IMG/VR virus record: IMGVR_UViG_3300033143_005857
Coordinates: 1-64,000 of that record
DNA: 64,000 nt
DNA from: a virus
Direction: 5' to 3' (one strand)
The notes below the pieces were generated by a model. The model was not told the origin of the DNA, made no database searches, and saw nothing but the letters and a program-made list of their open reading frames with translations. Positions 36,141 to 45,882 of the stretch are shown in pieces (position 1 is the stretch's first letter; every line of letters starts with the position of its first letter). Both the position numbers and the translations under genes were made by a program.

Positions 36141-36809
36141 TTAGTCTTCTTCTGCTTCAACAACAATAACGTTTTCTTTTTCTTCATCAACTTCTTTTTG
36201 CCCATATACTACAAGTTCTTGTATAACTGGCTCACGAAATTGCATATCACAAACTTCTGATGGTTTAGTTTTGCCTTTACTAAACTTTGCAGTCATTGCT
36301 CTAATAATAGGCTTAGCATTTTTGTTTACTTTATTTGGTGCTGGTAATCTTGGTGTGCTATTTGGTGGAGGAGGTGGAAGAAACGGTTTGTCTGTAGGAG
36401 GACCGCTTGGAAATACGTTAGTTTGCTGTATCATGTTAGGAGATTGTTGTTGATTCTGTGGAAGATATACTAATTGTGGTTGTTGTGATCGTGCAGAAGC
36501 ATCAATCAAACGTTTATGAGCATCCCACAGATTTGTGTCGTTGCTATCAATCTTTACTTGCAAAGCGTCAATCTTTTGTTGCATAGTTTTCTGCAAGTCT
36601 ACATAACCATTTGTTAATTTTGTAATTTCTGTCCGATACTCTACATTGGTTTGAATCAAATGCTGAAGAGCAAGACGAAAAGTGCCGTATATTTGTGTAA
36701 GGTTCTTGAGATACAGATAACTTTCATGGTCTACCGTGACGCTGTGAGTTTGTGCAACTTTTATACTGAAAGCAATTTTATCTTTGCTTTTCTTTGTTGT
36801 TATTTTCAT
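36141..36809 (-). CDS. Hypothetical coiled-coil, proline-rich protein
   Basis: From the ATG at 36809 (a TTG at 36839 is in frame) the protein has 222 residues. It has a globular N-terminus, a coiled coil (about 60-115), a Gln/Pro-rich linker including PPPPPN, and an acidic end. No family recognised. It overlaps the preceding membrane-protein gene. Confidence 0.6.
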   Translation of the reverse strand: MKITTKKSKDKIAFSIKVAQTHSVTVDHESYLYLKNLTQIYGTFRLALQHLIQTNVEYRTEITKLTNGYVDLQKTMQQKIDALQVKIDSNDTNLWDAHKRLIDASARSQQPQLVYLPQNQQQSPNMIQQTNVFPSGPPTDKPFLPPPPPNSTPRLPAPNKVNKNAKPIIRAMTAKFSKGKTKPSEVCDMQFREPVIQELVVYGQKEVDEEKENVIVVEAEED

Positions 36810-36969
36810 GTGTTGTAACCTTTTTAATATGGTTTTCAATACGATCTAATACGATACTTAAGGAAATTATAAATGAAAGCACTCTAATACCATTTTCACT
36901 AATCGGTATAAAATCTGCAACTAAGTAAAATAAAAGTAAAAAACATATATAATTCCATATCAATTTCAT
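36778..36969 (-). CDS. Small membrane protein
   Basis: The 63-residue protein has two hydrophobic segments (about 3-20 and 28-42) and a charged Lys/Asn-rich tail. It overlaps the next gene by about 30 bp. Function unknown. Confidence 0.55.
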   Translation of the reverse strand: MKLIWNYICFLLLFYLVADFIPISENGIRVLSFIISLSIVLDRIENHIKKVTTHENNNKEKQR

Positions 36970-37143
36970 TTAAGTTCCCCAGTCCTCGTCAACTACAAAA
37001 TCGCATTTTTGCTTGTTGTTTCGCAAATGATCTTTAGCAACTTCGTTGCATTTTTTATGCTTCCTATGGCATTTGTATTGAGAACTTCGAAAAATACAAT
37101 TGTAGCAATTTTCCGATGTCCAATTACGTATCTTCTTCGTCAT
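36970..37143 (-). CDS. Small Cys-rich protein
   Basis: I chose the ATG at 37143 because earlier Met codons at 37149 and 37158 lie deeper in the upstream gene. The protein has about 57 residues with CYNC, a later C-(6)-C pair and one more Cys, suggesting zinc binding. It is strongly basic. Function unknown. Confidence 0.5.
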   Translation of the reverse strand: MTKKIRNWTSENCYNCIFRSSQYKCHRKHKKCNEVAKDHLRNNKQKCDFVVDEDWGT

Positions 37144-38425
37144 TTTCATCGTCCTCATCTTGTGAAATTAGGTCAATTAAAGATTCTACATTTAATTTGT
37201 TGTAAATTTCTTGGATTTTTGCAACTTTCTCAATATTAGATTCGTTTGTCTCAATAATTTTTTGCAGCTCTTTGGATTGATTGTAGATGTAGGTTTCATA
37301 ATCCTTAATCGCTGCGATATCGCCAGTAAATGCTCTGTTAATTTTGAGCATCTTTGAATATGGCTTCATAACACATTTATTAAAGTTAATATCAATAGAA
37401 TCTTCGCCAGTTGCAGCAAGAACTATTTTTTCCCACAATCCTTCAAGTTGATCTCGCATATATCGATATTTTTTTGGCTTCATAACATACGGTTTTTTAA
37501 TTCTGTTTATGTCCCAAATGCTTATATTTTCATCGATAACTTTTTCCGTATAATCACAAAATGGCTCAATTCCTACATTAACATAGAGATTGTCAAGTTC
37601 TAACCGATATTCTCCAAGTTGTGCAAGAGTCATTGCTAAACCAATATTTTTCATGTATTTCATTTGCTCTGCATTAACTCTTGTTTTTTCTTTGATTGTA
37701 TCCCATAAGCTCGGATTGATTGAATCAAGCATATCAAAGTTGATACCAAAATCAAGTGTTTCATCAAACCATTGCTTGATATCTTGGTAAATACCAATTC
37801 CAGCAATGTCTAAATCATGGATAACACCAATCACAATGTTTGTTTTTCCATCTTCAATATTATCTCGGATTTCCATAATTGTTTCAACAACTTCACACGC
37901 TGAAAAGCCTTGAGTAATGATAAGAACAATTTTCTCTTCCCATCCTCGCTTGTTCATTGCAGCAAGCCATTTTTTGCCGAGAGTTTCTTTTTCACAAATT
38001 GCAATCAATAACCCAGAATCAACATATTTTTCACGATTTTGTGGAACAATCATAATATCGTCACCAACACAGCCATAAGCAATGGCTCGTCCTTTAGATT
38101 CAATATTAAGAGATTTACGTAATATTCCCCAGTAGCTATTTTTGCTATCTATTTCGATTGCCTTGCTCACAATAGATTTCTTTTCGCAAAATGCACGAAT
38201 TGATTTGAGCATAGTGTTGTATTGCTTGCTTGCATCTCCAGAGATGTCTAATTCGTCCGTTCCGAATTCTTTCTTATATTTAGAAACGGAATTATACCAT
38301 AACATACGTTGAGATATGCTATCCGAATGAGCTTGTAAATATTCAAACCCATGTTCGTATAACATGTCAAATCGTCGCTGAAGTTCCAAGCGAACGATAC
38401 CAAGAAAATTTGATGCTTTACCCAT
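37124..38425 (-). CDS. Topoisomerase VI A/Spo11-like protein (Mini-A type candidate)
   Basis: The 433-residue protein shows the two catalytic parts of a type IIB topoisomerase A subunit. Near the N-terminus SQRMLWYNSV resembles the active-site block, with Tyr44 as the candidate nucleophile. The Toprim domain has ICEKETLGKKW (E145), ITQGFSACEV and IHDLDIAGIGIYQDI (D204, D206). No GHKL-type B subunit is seen in the window, which fits the stand-alone Mini-A proteins known from mobile elements. It may cut or nick DNA during replication or recombination. It has its own TATA-like sequence upstream (about 38470-38486) and a GGTGA site. Confidence 0.8.
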   Translation of the reverse strand: MGKASNFLGIVRLELQRRFDMLYEHGFEYLQAHSDSISQRMLWYNSVSKYKKEFGTDELDISGDASKQYNTMLKSIRAFCEKKSIVSKAIEIDSKNSYWGILRKSLNIESKGRAIAYGCVGDDIMIVPQNREKYVDSGLLIAICEKETLGKKWLAAMNKRGWEEKIVLIITQGFSACEVVETIMEIRDNIEDGKTNIVIGVIHDLDIAGIGIYQDIKQWFDETLDFGINFDMLDSINPSLWDTIKEKTRVNAEQMKYMKNIGLAMTLAQLGEYRLELDNLYVNVGIEPFCDYTEKVIDENISIWDINRIKKPYVMKPKKYRYMRDQLEGLWEKIVLAATGEDSIDINFNKCVMKPYSKMLKINRAFTGDIAAIKDYETYIYNQSKELQKIIETNESNIEKVAKIQEIYNKLNVESLIDLISQDEDDENDEEDT

Positions 38426-38505
38426 AATTTGTCACCAGCAGTGGTGTGATCGAAATATAGAACGCTTTTTATTTAAATATTGGTAGAAACCATGTATCAA
38501 CTATA

Positions 38506-40251
38506 TTAAACAATTTTACAGTAAATAGGCTTTCTGCCTCGTGTTTTTGTATTAACCTTATATATTTTTATCATGTTATCTTTAACAAGACGTTTGATAA
38601 CTTCTGATACAACAGTATTCTGTCCTTTTATCTTTCTTATAATTTCAGTAATTGTATGATCTTTTTCTTCAAGTAGTGTTAAAATGTCTTCACGTATCCG
38701 ATCTTCTTTGTCTTCTGTGACATATTCTGTTTCTCCACGTAATAATGACTCTAATTTGCCAATCGGCATACGATTAACATTTTTGAAAGGTAAAAGTAAA
38801 TTTGTGAGTAAATAAATATAAGTTGGCTTATTTCGCTTTAATGCGATACGGATTCTATGAATTCCTTGAATTATGTTAGTTTCTCGCATGATATAATGTA
38901 AATCATCTTCATCATAGCCGAGAAGTATTGATTTTCTATGCAAATCATCCCTTCTTGGTTCTGGTGTTCCAAATATAACAACTACATTAAACTTTTCATA
39001 TTCGTTTGATCCTACAAGAGGATAATGATCTGTTGTAATATAGGAAGGATTAGAGTCTTTTATTTCTTCTTCGTATTTTTTACGGGAGAGAACAAGCACT
39101 GGTTCTTGGTGCTTATTGATAATAAGTTGAATTAAATTAATCAATCTTCGTCGTGTTTTAATATTTTTGTCCAACGTTCTCATAACATATTTTGCAGTGC
39201 TTATTTGATATATAGTAGATTTAATGTTGATCTCTTGCTCAATTGCTTGAATACTTCTCATAAACATCGACTGATAAAACTTAGGAGGTGTTGTAGCATC
39301 CAATATCATAACTTTGCATGGAAAGTCTAAAGCATCCAAATCGTATCGTGCAATATCAATATAGCTATGCTGCTCTCCAACAACAGTTTTAATGACGTTG
39401 TCAATGAACTCAAGGTGGTTTGGATCATACATTGGAAGATATTTTTTCCAGATTGCAGCAGCAGTTTCAAAGATAAATGTGACTATATTAGTAAAAATCT
39501 TTTTCTTTTGGAAATAATAAACAGCAAGTAAATGTTCATACTCTTCAGCAAAGTCTGCTAATGATTCTGCTGAACCATCAATTTTGAAAAATTGGTAAAT
39601 TTGAGCATACAAATAAACATTATTTACAAACTTGTTTTGTAATGCAAATGCAAATTCATGTAAGAAATCAAACAGAAAATCTTTTTCTGGGCATTCTCTC
39701 ATACGAGCAGCAAGATTAATTGTATTTACTATATGGCTATAATAAATTCGTTGTTGCTTGTAAATAGCGTCAATAAAGTATTCATCTATAACTACAACAT
39801 CGACGTTGTTTTCTTCTACATACGAATTAACCAAACCTCCAAGATGGTGATGCACACCAATCCAAGACTGAGGTTCATGCCAGATTTCTATGATACGTTG
39901 ATAATATTCACAAATACTCATATATTGGCATTCTGGGCAAAATTGCTTGATATTAATACCATACTTAATTAGTGGTTTGTATTCATCGTTTCTACATAAT
40001 CTGCGTCGTGATTCAATTTGTAGCAATCCAAATAATGCTTCATTTTTGTTTATTTGTTCGCTCGCAATAGTATGATTATTAACAAGATAAATAAACAGAG
40101 AATCAGTATTATCAAGTTCCTCTGCAGTAATTGTAGTCTTTCCAGCACCAGCAAAATGATTTAAATGTAAGTTATAATCTGGTGGATTTGGTGTATACAA
40201 GTAGTTTTTTACGGACTTTCGTAAAAATGCACGAATTTCATCAATATACAT
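38506..40251 (-). CDS. SF2 helicase with Cys cluster and C-terminal winged helix
   Basis: The 581-residue protein has Walker A AGAGKTT (about 35-41), Walker B VVVIDEYF, and between them Cys residues in LCRND, FCPEC and SIC that could hold an Fe-S or zinc cluster, as in XPD/DinG helicases. Motif VI is visible as IIQGIHRIRIA. The last 80 residues form a winged helix-like domain. It probably unwinds DNA in replication or repair. Assignment to the XPD-like group is an inference. Confidence 0.7.
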   Translation of the reverse strand: MYIDEIRAFLRKSVKNYLYTPNPPDYNLHLNHFAGAGKTTITAEELDNTDSLFIYLVNNHTIASEQINKNEALFGLLQIESRRRLCRNDEYKPLIKYGINIKQFCPECQYMSICEYYQRIIEIWHEPQSWIGVHHHLGGLVNSYVEENNVDVVVIDEYFIDAIYKQQRIYYSHIVNTINLAARMRECPEKDFLFDFLHEFAFALQNKFVNNVYLYAQIYQFFKIDGSAESLADFAEEYEHLLAVYYFQKKKIFTNIVTFIFETAAAIWKKYLPMYDPNHLEFIDNVIKTVVGEQHSYIDIARYDLDALDFPCKVMILDATTPPKFYQSMFMRSIQAIEQEINIKSTIYQISTAKYVMRTLDKNIKTRRRLINLIQLIINKHQEPVLVLSRKKYEEEIKDSNPSYITTDHYPLVGSNEYEKFNVVVIFGTPEPRRDDLHRKSILLGYDEDDLHYIMRETNIIQGIHRIRIALKRNKPTYIYLLTNLLLPFKNVNRMPIGKLESLLRGETEYVTEDKEDRIREDILTLLEEKDHTITEIIRKIKGQNTVVSEVIKRLVKDNMIKIYKVNTKTRGRKPIYCKIV

Positions 40252-40276
40252 AATAATTACCTAAAAAAATAAAGAA

Positions 40277-42385
40277 TTATTTAAATTCTTTTTTGTTAAT
40301 CATTATAAGATTTTTAACCACTCTTGTGCTTAATCTTAAGGCTCGTGCTACTTTAACTGGATCTCCATTCAATACATCACCAATTGAATTAAAACCAGCT
40401 TTGTATAGTAATTCTGCACGTTTCAAACCAATCTTTTTGAGTTTGCATAATTCAATCAATTCGGTGCGAAGAGTTCCAGCTTGGCACATTAAGCTTAGGA
40501 TTCCAAGAGAACTGCTAAGAGTTTTGTTGCTGCTGAAGATTACGCTTGCAGCATTAAACATACGGAAGCCATTTTCTTTGAGAAGCATTTTATCACCAGT
40601 AGATAAGTATATTTTTTTGGTGATTTCGTATTTCTTAATAAGATCTTCGTTAAATGTTAAGAAATAGCATTTGAGAAGTTGTTTTTCAATTCGCCAATCA
40701 ACTAAACGGATATATTCGTCGCATTCTGTCATTTCTGCATTTTGAATGTTGCAATTTGAAATTGATGCACACGTTGAACATGGTAAATTGTTGCAATGTC
40801 GCTTCATTGGTGGAAATACTTCACCAAGATCGTGAGAAGCGTAATCCATGATTGTTTCGTCTTCTTTTCGAGCGGTCACAACATCGTAATATTCTGCTAC
40901 TGTTCCAAATCGCACAAATAACTCTGTCAGATCTGTTGAATCAACGATATTGCATATTTGTCCTTTCCATGCAACAACAGTTTCTGGCATAACATACATA
41001 GCAACAGTTAAACGTCCGATTTTTGTAATTGCTAAGCCATATTCTGTTTTCTTAAGGAAGTCAAACATTGTAAGCCATTCTACTGCCTTATCTGCTTCTG
41101 CATCGCTAATTTCTGCATAACTACCAGCAGCAAGTTCCATGATATCCATTTTGTCGCTTGCTAATCCAGAAGCAATCCATTGTAAAATCTTTTCGTGCAG
41201 TCTTGGTTTGAGTTTACTCTCAACAACAAGAGGATTTAACGCACGGTCTGTGATAACTTCTTCTAAGCGTTCTGGAACAAATATAAAGGCATAACCCATA
41301 TCTGAAAGGTTTGGTCTGCCAGCACGTCCGATTGTTTGTTGAATTCGATTTGCTTCTAATGGTTCACTACCGTTAATGGCTGAATATTGTTCAACATCAA
41401 AGAGAACACAGCAATCTGCTGGTAAATTAACACCAACAGCAAGAGTAGGAGTAGCACACACAACTTTGATAGTTCCATCACGGAAGGAGTCTTCAACATA
41501 ATGTCGTTCTGCTTTGCTTAATCCAGCGTTGTGATAGCCGATACTATGCTCTTCAACTAATTCTTCTAACGTATGCCGTTTTCTGTCGTTTACCAAAGCA
41601 TTTGCAACTTGGATTGTTCGAAGTCGAGATGTAGTGAAAATAATCCAATTTTTGTCTTTGTATTGTCTCATCAACGATCGAAGCATTCTCATACGTAAAT
41701 CAAAGTTTTTTTTGTGGTCTGGATAATCAGCCCAAGATACAGTAATTTCTTCGTATGTATTGATTTTAAGTTCAAGAGGAACTGGTCGTTCGCTTGGTTC
41801 TGCAAAAATTAGTTCTGATTCTAACCAGTCTGCAAAGTGGTGCGGATTACCAACAGTTGCACTTAAGAACATATATTTAAGTTCTGGATATGCAATACGT
41901 GTAGTGATTAAGTAGTTCTCCATACGATGTCCACGTGATGCATCGCCAATTGTGTGTGCTTCGTCTGTAATTATTAATCCAACGTCTTGCATAACAACTT
42001 CACGCTTTTTAGCAGAGTTCATAATAACGTCGAATTTTTCTGGAGTCATACACGCAATTCCCCACTCCTCTTCTTCGTATTCTGCCAACTTTTTGCGATG
42101 GTCACTATCATCAATAAGAGTAGGCATGATTTCTTGGAATTCACCAAATTGCTCTTCCGTTAATGCTTTTAGCAAGCCAATAAGAATAGTTTTTTTCCCT
42201 TGCGTTTCCCACAAGTATTTAGCAGCCAGTTTCGCTGGTAATGTTTTTCCATAACCAGTTGGCAAAAAGAGTGCAACATTATTACCGTCTACAAAAGAGT
42301 TAATTGCTTCTAACTGTCTCTTTCGCATTTCGAACGGGAGCTTTTTCATGTGGCACAATTCTAAAATTTCTGCTTGATTCATCAT
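40277..42385 (-). CDS. Hel308-like SF2 helicase
   Basis: I chose the ATG at 42385, which has a GGTGA site eight bases upstream, over the TTG at 42400. Motifs are in order: Walker A LPTGYGKT (about 41-48), DEAH (about 141-144), SATVGN, then FTTSR, TPTLAVGVNLPA and QQTIGRAGRP. A Cys cluster (CNNLPCSTC...CNI) and a helix-hairpin-helix-like end follow. Hel308 acts at stalled forks in archaea. A perfect 18-bp palindrome lies directly upstream and may control it. Confidence 0.88.
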   Translation of the reverse strand: MMNQAEILELCHMKKLPFEMRKRQLEAINSFVDGNNVALFLPTGYGKTLPAKLAAKYLWETQGKKTILIGLLKALTEEQFGEFQEIMPTLIDDSDHRKKLAEYEEEEWGIACMTPEKFDVIMNSAKKREVVMQDVGLIITDEAHTIGDASRGHRMENYLITTRIAYPELKYMFLSATVGNPHHFADWLESELIFAEPSERPVPLELKINTYEEITVSWADYPDHKKNFDLRMRMLRSLMRQYKDKNWIIFTTSRLRTIQVANALVNDRKRHTLEELVEEHSIGYHNAGLSKAERHYVEDSFRDGTIKVVCATPTLAVGVNLPADCCVLFDVEQYSAINGSEPLEANRIQQTIGRAGRPNLSDMGYAFIFVPERLEEVITDRALNPLVVESKLKPRLHEKILQWIASGLASDKMDIMELAAGSYAEISDAEADKAVEWLTMFDFLKKTEYGLAITKIGRLTVAMYVMPETVVAWKGQICNIVDSTDLTELFVRFGTVAEYYDVVTARKEDETIMDYASHDLGEVFPPMKRHCNNLPCSTCASISNCNIQNAEMTECDEYIRLVDWRIEKQLLKCYFLTFNEDLIKKYEITKKIYLSTGDKMLLKENGFRMFNAASVIFSSNKTLSSSLGILSLMCQAGTLRTELIELCKLKKIGLKRAELLYKAGFNSIGDVLNGDPVKVARALRLSTRVVKNLIMINKKEFK

Positions 42386-42400
42386 GTTTTTTTTCACCAA

Positions 42401-42418
42401 TAGTGGTTTAAACCACTA
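42401..42418. promoter_or_regulatory. Perfect 18-bp palindrome before the Hel308 gene
   Basis: TAGTGGTTTAAACCACTA reads the same on both strands. A second GTTTAAAC core lies at 42430-42437. Both sit between likely TATA sequences and the start, so they are a candidate operator. Confidence 0.6.
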
Positions 42419-42460
42419 TTTAAAATATAGTTTAAACGGATATTTAAAATTTTTGTAGTT

Positions 42461-43234
42461 TTATTTCTTAGGTTTGAATCCATAAATCCCAGTATTTTTG
42501 GTATGGTCTTTTTTCCATTTTTTAACGTCTCCTTTATCCACAACTGGACGTTTTTTATTCATAATATTCCATACTTTTTTAGCACGAACTTCCCCAATAC
42601 CGTCAAGCTCTTGTAGTTGTTCTGGTGTAGCATGGCAAATTTCGTGAATGGATAAAAATCGATTGAGTAGCACTTTGGCAAGAATCTTTCCAAAAAAAGG
42701 AATCCCTCGCACCATTCTCATACGGACGTCTTCATCTTGTGGTGCATCTCGAAGCATTTCAAGTGATGGATTCAATTTTCCAGTAAGCTTTCTACAAAGA
42801 GTCACAAAATAATAGCAAAGCATTTCATCTGTGTCGAAAAACATTGTGCGTATATTATAACGAAGTTCCATGTCGGCAAGGCATGTATACACTGCTTTTG
42901 CTCGTCGTGGGTCAATTTCTGACGGAGAACCAGACACCAAAAAGAAACCATATCGATAATTTTTTGCCATTTTTTTAACTTGTTTCCAAACACGTCCATC
43001 GTAAATTGAACCAACAAAATCGTTTATTTCTTTTCGTTCTCCAACAAGATTACCACAAACCAAGTCTCCAACTGGTATTTGTTTGTTTACAAGTGTAAAA
43101 CCAATAAAATTTTTTGCTGCCATAAATTTTTCGACTGATGCAATAAGATACAGTATTTCTTCATAGATATGTTCTGGTTCACGTTTGTCTACATAGATAG
43201 TAGTTTGATCATTTTGTGTGCGTGGTTTTAGCAT
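42461..43234 (-). CDS. XPF/ERCC4-type structure-specific nuclease
   Basis: From the ATG at 43234 (a TTG at 43267 is in frame) the protein has 257 residues. The ERCC4 motif appears as YVDKREP and VGERKEINDF (about residues 65-72), and two helix-hairpin-helix motifs follow (GIPFFGKILAKVLL and LDGIGEVRAKKV). This is the short archaeal-type form without helicase domain, which cleaves branched DNA, probably with PCNA. It stands next to Hel308, in line with fork repair or recombination. Confidence 0.9.
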   Translation of the reverse strand: MLKPRTQNDQTTIYVDKREPEHIYEEILYLIASVEKFMAAKNFIGFTLVNKQIPVGDLVCGNLVGERKEINDFVGSIYDGRVWKQVKKMAKNYRYGFFLVSGSPSEIDPRRAKAVYTCLADMELRYNIRTMFFDTDEMLCYYFVTLCRKLTGKLNPSLEMLRDAPQDEDVRMRMVRGIPFFGKILAKVLLNRFLSIHEICHATPEQLQELDGIGEVRAKKVWNIMNKKRPVVDKGDVKKWKKDHTKNTGIYGFKPKK

Positions 43235-44117
43235 GTTTTTCAAGCCATCTTTTACTTTTTTCTTCAATATAGTTGTCTAATGTTCCTCGATATATTGTAT
43301 CTCCATCTTTCTCCGATTTAACACGTTGATAAAATGGATATTTGCCAATATCTACACAATTTTGCTTTGGAGCATAGAATTTGCAGTGATAGTATCGTGT
43401 TCTTGCTTTGTTGCTAATTATACTAATAGATATCTTACGTGGAGTATCTAAATATAAATCTTTTCTGGAAAGGATTCCACCAGAAGACTTCATTAATACA
43501 TCAGCATGGCGTCCATTTATAGCAAATCTACACCCAATTAACTTTTCTAACTGTGTAGTTGTAAGATTGTGGTGTTTGTAATATTGTTTTGGCTGTCTAA
43601 AATATTCTAATTTTGGTGGCACAAATGCAATATTTATTGGAATCCAATAACCATAACCTCCTTTACCGTCTACACAAGCTTCTGGAGAAACAAAGCCGAC
43701 TAAGCTACCTTTAATATATTTTGGCATTTTTTCAATATAACCAAATTGTCGTTCACAATGATAAACACAGTCAACACATTTTTCTATGAGATAATTTGCT
43801 ACTGAAACTGTAATACAATTTTCTGGTTTTGTTTGTAATATTGACCAGCATAAAGTTGTCATAAACTCGTGTTCTTCTTGTTTATAATTAAGTTCGATAT
43901 ACGTTCCTCCAACTTGGACTTTGCATTCATCATACAAATCAAATAGTGCAGCAAAATTATATTTTTTAAACACGCTCAATATCCAATCTAAGCCTTGTTC
44001 TAAATACAAATCGTTATCAAACATAATAGTAGCACCAAGTTCTTCAAATTGAGCACTTAACTCTGTCAATTTAAGATATTTGTTTGTAAGAGCCTCGATT
44101 TCTACAACATCCACCAC
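43209..44117 (-). CDS. Hypothetical protein
   Basis: The 302-residue protein starts at GTG and has several Cys and His residues (CVDCVYHC, about 110-118) in the first half and basic patches near the end. It overlaps the XPF gene. No family recognised. Its location suggests a link to DNA processing. Confidence 0.55.
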   Translation of the reverse strand: MVDVVEIEALTNKYLKLTELSAQFEELGATIMFDNDLYLEQGLDWILSVFKKYNFAALFDLYDECKVQVGGTYIELNYKQEEHEFMTTLCWSILQTKPENCITVSVANYLIEKCVDCVYHCERQFGYIEKMPKYIKGSLVGFVSPEACVDGKGGYGYWIPINIAFVPPKLEYFRQPKQYYKHHNLTTTQLEKLIGCRFAINGRHADVLMKSSGGILSRKDLYLDTPRKISISIISNKARTRYYHCKFYAPKQNCVDIGKYPFYQRVKSEKDGDTIYRGTLDNYIEEKSKRWLEKHAKTTHTK

Positions 44118-44119
44118 AA

Positions 44120-44377
44120 TCAGTCCTCTTTGATAGAAACAAGGATATAATTTCGTCCACGCACCTTTCGTAATACAACACCGTTTCGAGTTAATTCTTC
44201 ACGAATTAGCTTTGGAATCCAAGTTGTTATGTAGTCAGATGCAGTAAAACCAAAAAATTTTTCGATTACTGTTAAATCCATTTCGACAATACTTCCTTTG
44301 TTTTTGCTAATAAACTGTTTAGCGTTTTCTTTAAATTGTAAACACTTATCTGTTAGACTTAGTTGTTTTCTGAACAT
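44120..44377 (-). CDS. Hypothetical winged-helix-like protein
   Basis: Starting at the ATG at 44377 gives 85 residues; the frame upstream to 44464 overlaps the preceding gene. The segment with FFGFTASDYITTWIPKLIREELTRNG and the strand pair ending KVRGRNYILV look like a winged-helix DNA-binding domain. Tentative. Confidence 0.5.
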   Translation of the reverse strand: MFRKQLSLTDKCLQFKENAKQFISKNKGSIVEMDLTVIEKFFGFTASDYITTWIPKLIREELTRNGVVLRKVRGRNYILVSIKED

Positions 44378-44687
44378 TTTTCTTTCCCTTCTTTGCTGTT
44401 TTTTTAGTTTTTTTATTAAGTTTTGTAATTCCAATTGCTGCTGCCTCTTCCAAAGCAAGCACAAGATCGTCGTTTAGCTCTTTGAGTTTTCTCTTATCAT
44501 CAACATGCTGTGAGATCACTTCTTCTTGGTGCTTGAATAATAACTCAAATTTGGCTTCACTTTGATTGTTTGCTTTTATAAGCTTAGTAATATACTTTTG
44601 ATTGTTTGTATTTTTTAGGCGAAGAATTTCTTGTTTGAGAAGATTTACTTCCGTTTGCTTCTTTTTAATTTTGCTGTTGTTGTTCAT
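44346..44687 (-). CDS. Coiled-coil protein with lysine-rich tail
   Basis: The 113-residue protein is a continuous charged helix for about 85 residues, then a Lys/Thr-rich tail that may bind nucleic acid. No family recognised. Confidence 0.55.
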   Translation of the reverse strand: MNNNSKIKKKQTEVNLLKQEILRLKNTNNQKYITKLIKANNQSEAKFELLFKHQEEVISQHVDDKRKLKELNDDLVLALEEAAAIGITKLNKKTKKTAKKGKKNVQKTTKSNR

Positions 44688-44726
44688 TGTGGTTAATCCT
44701 TTTATGCTTTGTTTGAAATAAAAAAA

Positions 44727-45725
44727 TTAGGCTACTAAAACTTGGTAAGCCTTTTCACGTAAGATTTCAAGTGTTCGTTCGCTTGATTTGTCTGAATCGG
44801 TATGAGTTCCAACAAACGAGAGTGCTTGGCTCAACGCAAATGCTGTTTCACTGTTGTCGAACTCGTGCTTAAAGCGGTTAATCAAAGCAGTTTTAACATT
44901 GCGAATTTTGTCTTCGTCTTTGATGCTAAGTTTTAAATTTGTGATATATTTAATACCAACTTCCAAAGTCATTGCCTTAGTTGCACCAGCAGTTATCATT
45001 TTTTGTGCAATTGAAGCAATTTCAACTGCAGATGTTAATGTTGTGCTTAATCTTTCTCGCCAATTTGCAGTATGTTTTATGCTGGTATAATTTGCACAAA
45101 TTACAGAATTTTGGCAGCTTGCAATTTTCATTTCGGTCATTACCTTAATTGCAGCCGTTTTAATGTTTCTACCAGATGTCACTTTGATCTTTATGTCAAA
45201 ATTGTCCAGTTCTGTTTCAAACATGCCGTAAGTCTTTTCCCAGATTAAAACACGGTTAAATTCTGTTTCAACAACGTCTTCTCCAAGAAATTCTTTTACT
45301 TCTTTACGCACTTGTCTGAAAGTAATAACTTGATGCTTCAAAGTGCTAAAAGCGTAAACAAACATATTGCCATTGTAGTCCGAAGCGTTAATTTGCAACA
45401 TTCTACCATTCTGTTGATTAAGAATTGCTTGAAGTTCTGCAACTGTGTCAGAACTGTTTGATCTAACCATATCTTGTAATTCACGTCGTTTCATGCCGAG
45501 AAAGTCTGCTAACATACCAATTTTTGCCCAGCCAACACAGATTAAGTATTCGTTTGGGTTTTTTGGATCACGGATTTTAAGCACTGGCTTCCGTTTTTTA
45601 GCCATGCTTTCAACGATCAAATCGCTTGCACGAATTTTGATGTTTAGAAATTTACCACGCAAGTTATACTCTAATTTCCCATCGGTTTCTGGGTTTGAGT
45701 CCAAAAGTTTAGTTTGGTTTAACAT
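44727..45725 (-). CDS. DUF932-like phage/plasmid protein
   Basis: The 332-residue protein has the layout of DUF932 proteins often found in phages and plasmids. Marks are the N-terminal beta region, then SCQNSVICANYTSIKHTANW and a late ALSQALSFVGTH. Function of the family is not settled. A GGTG site precedes the ATG, and a TATA-like CTTAAATATG lies about 45 bp upstream. It is the first gene of a leftward unit, divergent from promoter P6. Confidence 0.6.
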   Translation of the reverse strand: MLNQTKLLDSNPETDGKLEYNLRGKFLNIKIRASDLIVESMAKKRKPVLKIRDPKNPNEYLICVGWAKIGMLADFLGMKRRELQDMVRSNSSDTVAELQAILNQQNGRMLQINASDYNGNMFVYAFSTLKHQVITFRQVRKEVKEFLGEDVVETEFNRVLIWEKTYGMFETELDNFDIKIKVTSGRNIKTAAIKVMTEMKIASCQNSVICANYTSIKHTANWRERLSTTLTSAVEIASIAQKMITAGATKAMTLEVGIKYITNLKLSIKDEDKIRNVKTALINRFKHEFDNSETAFALSQALSFVGTHTDSDKSSERTLEILREKAYQVLVA

Positions 45726-45815
45726 AGTTGGTTTGCACCAATGAAATAGTAGAACACAACATATTTAAGATTACTTAGTATCAACTACATTTCAACGTTG
45801 TTTGGAAATTTATCA

Positions 45816-45832
45816 AAAATTTACATATATTC
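45816..45832 (+). promoter_or_regulatory. Virus-specific TATA promoter motif (P6)
   Basis: AAAATTTACATATATTC, 51 bp before the ATG at 45883 and followed by AATAGAAAATTAAG as after P4. It should drive the second fibre operon as a late transcript. Confidence 0.8.
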
Positions 45833-45882
45833 AGCAATAGAAAATTAAGTTAATTACAATTAAAATCAATATTGATGATTAT

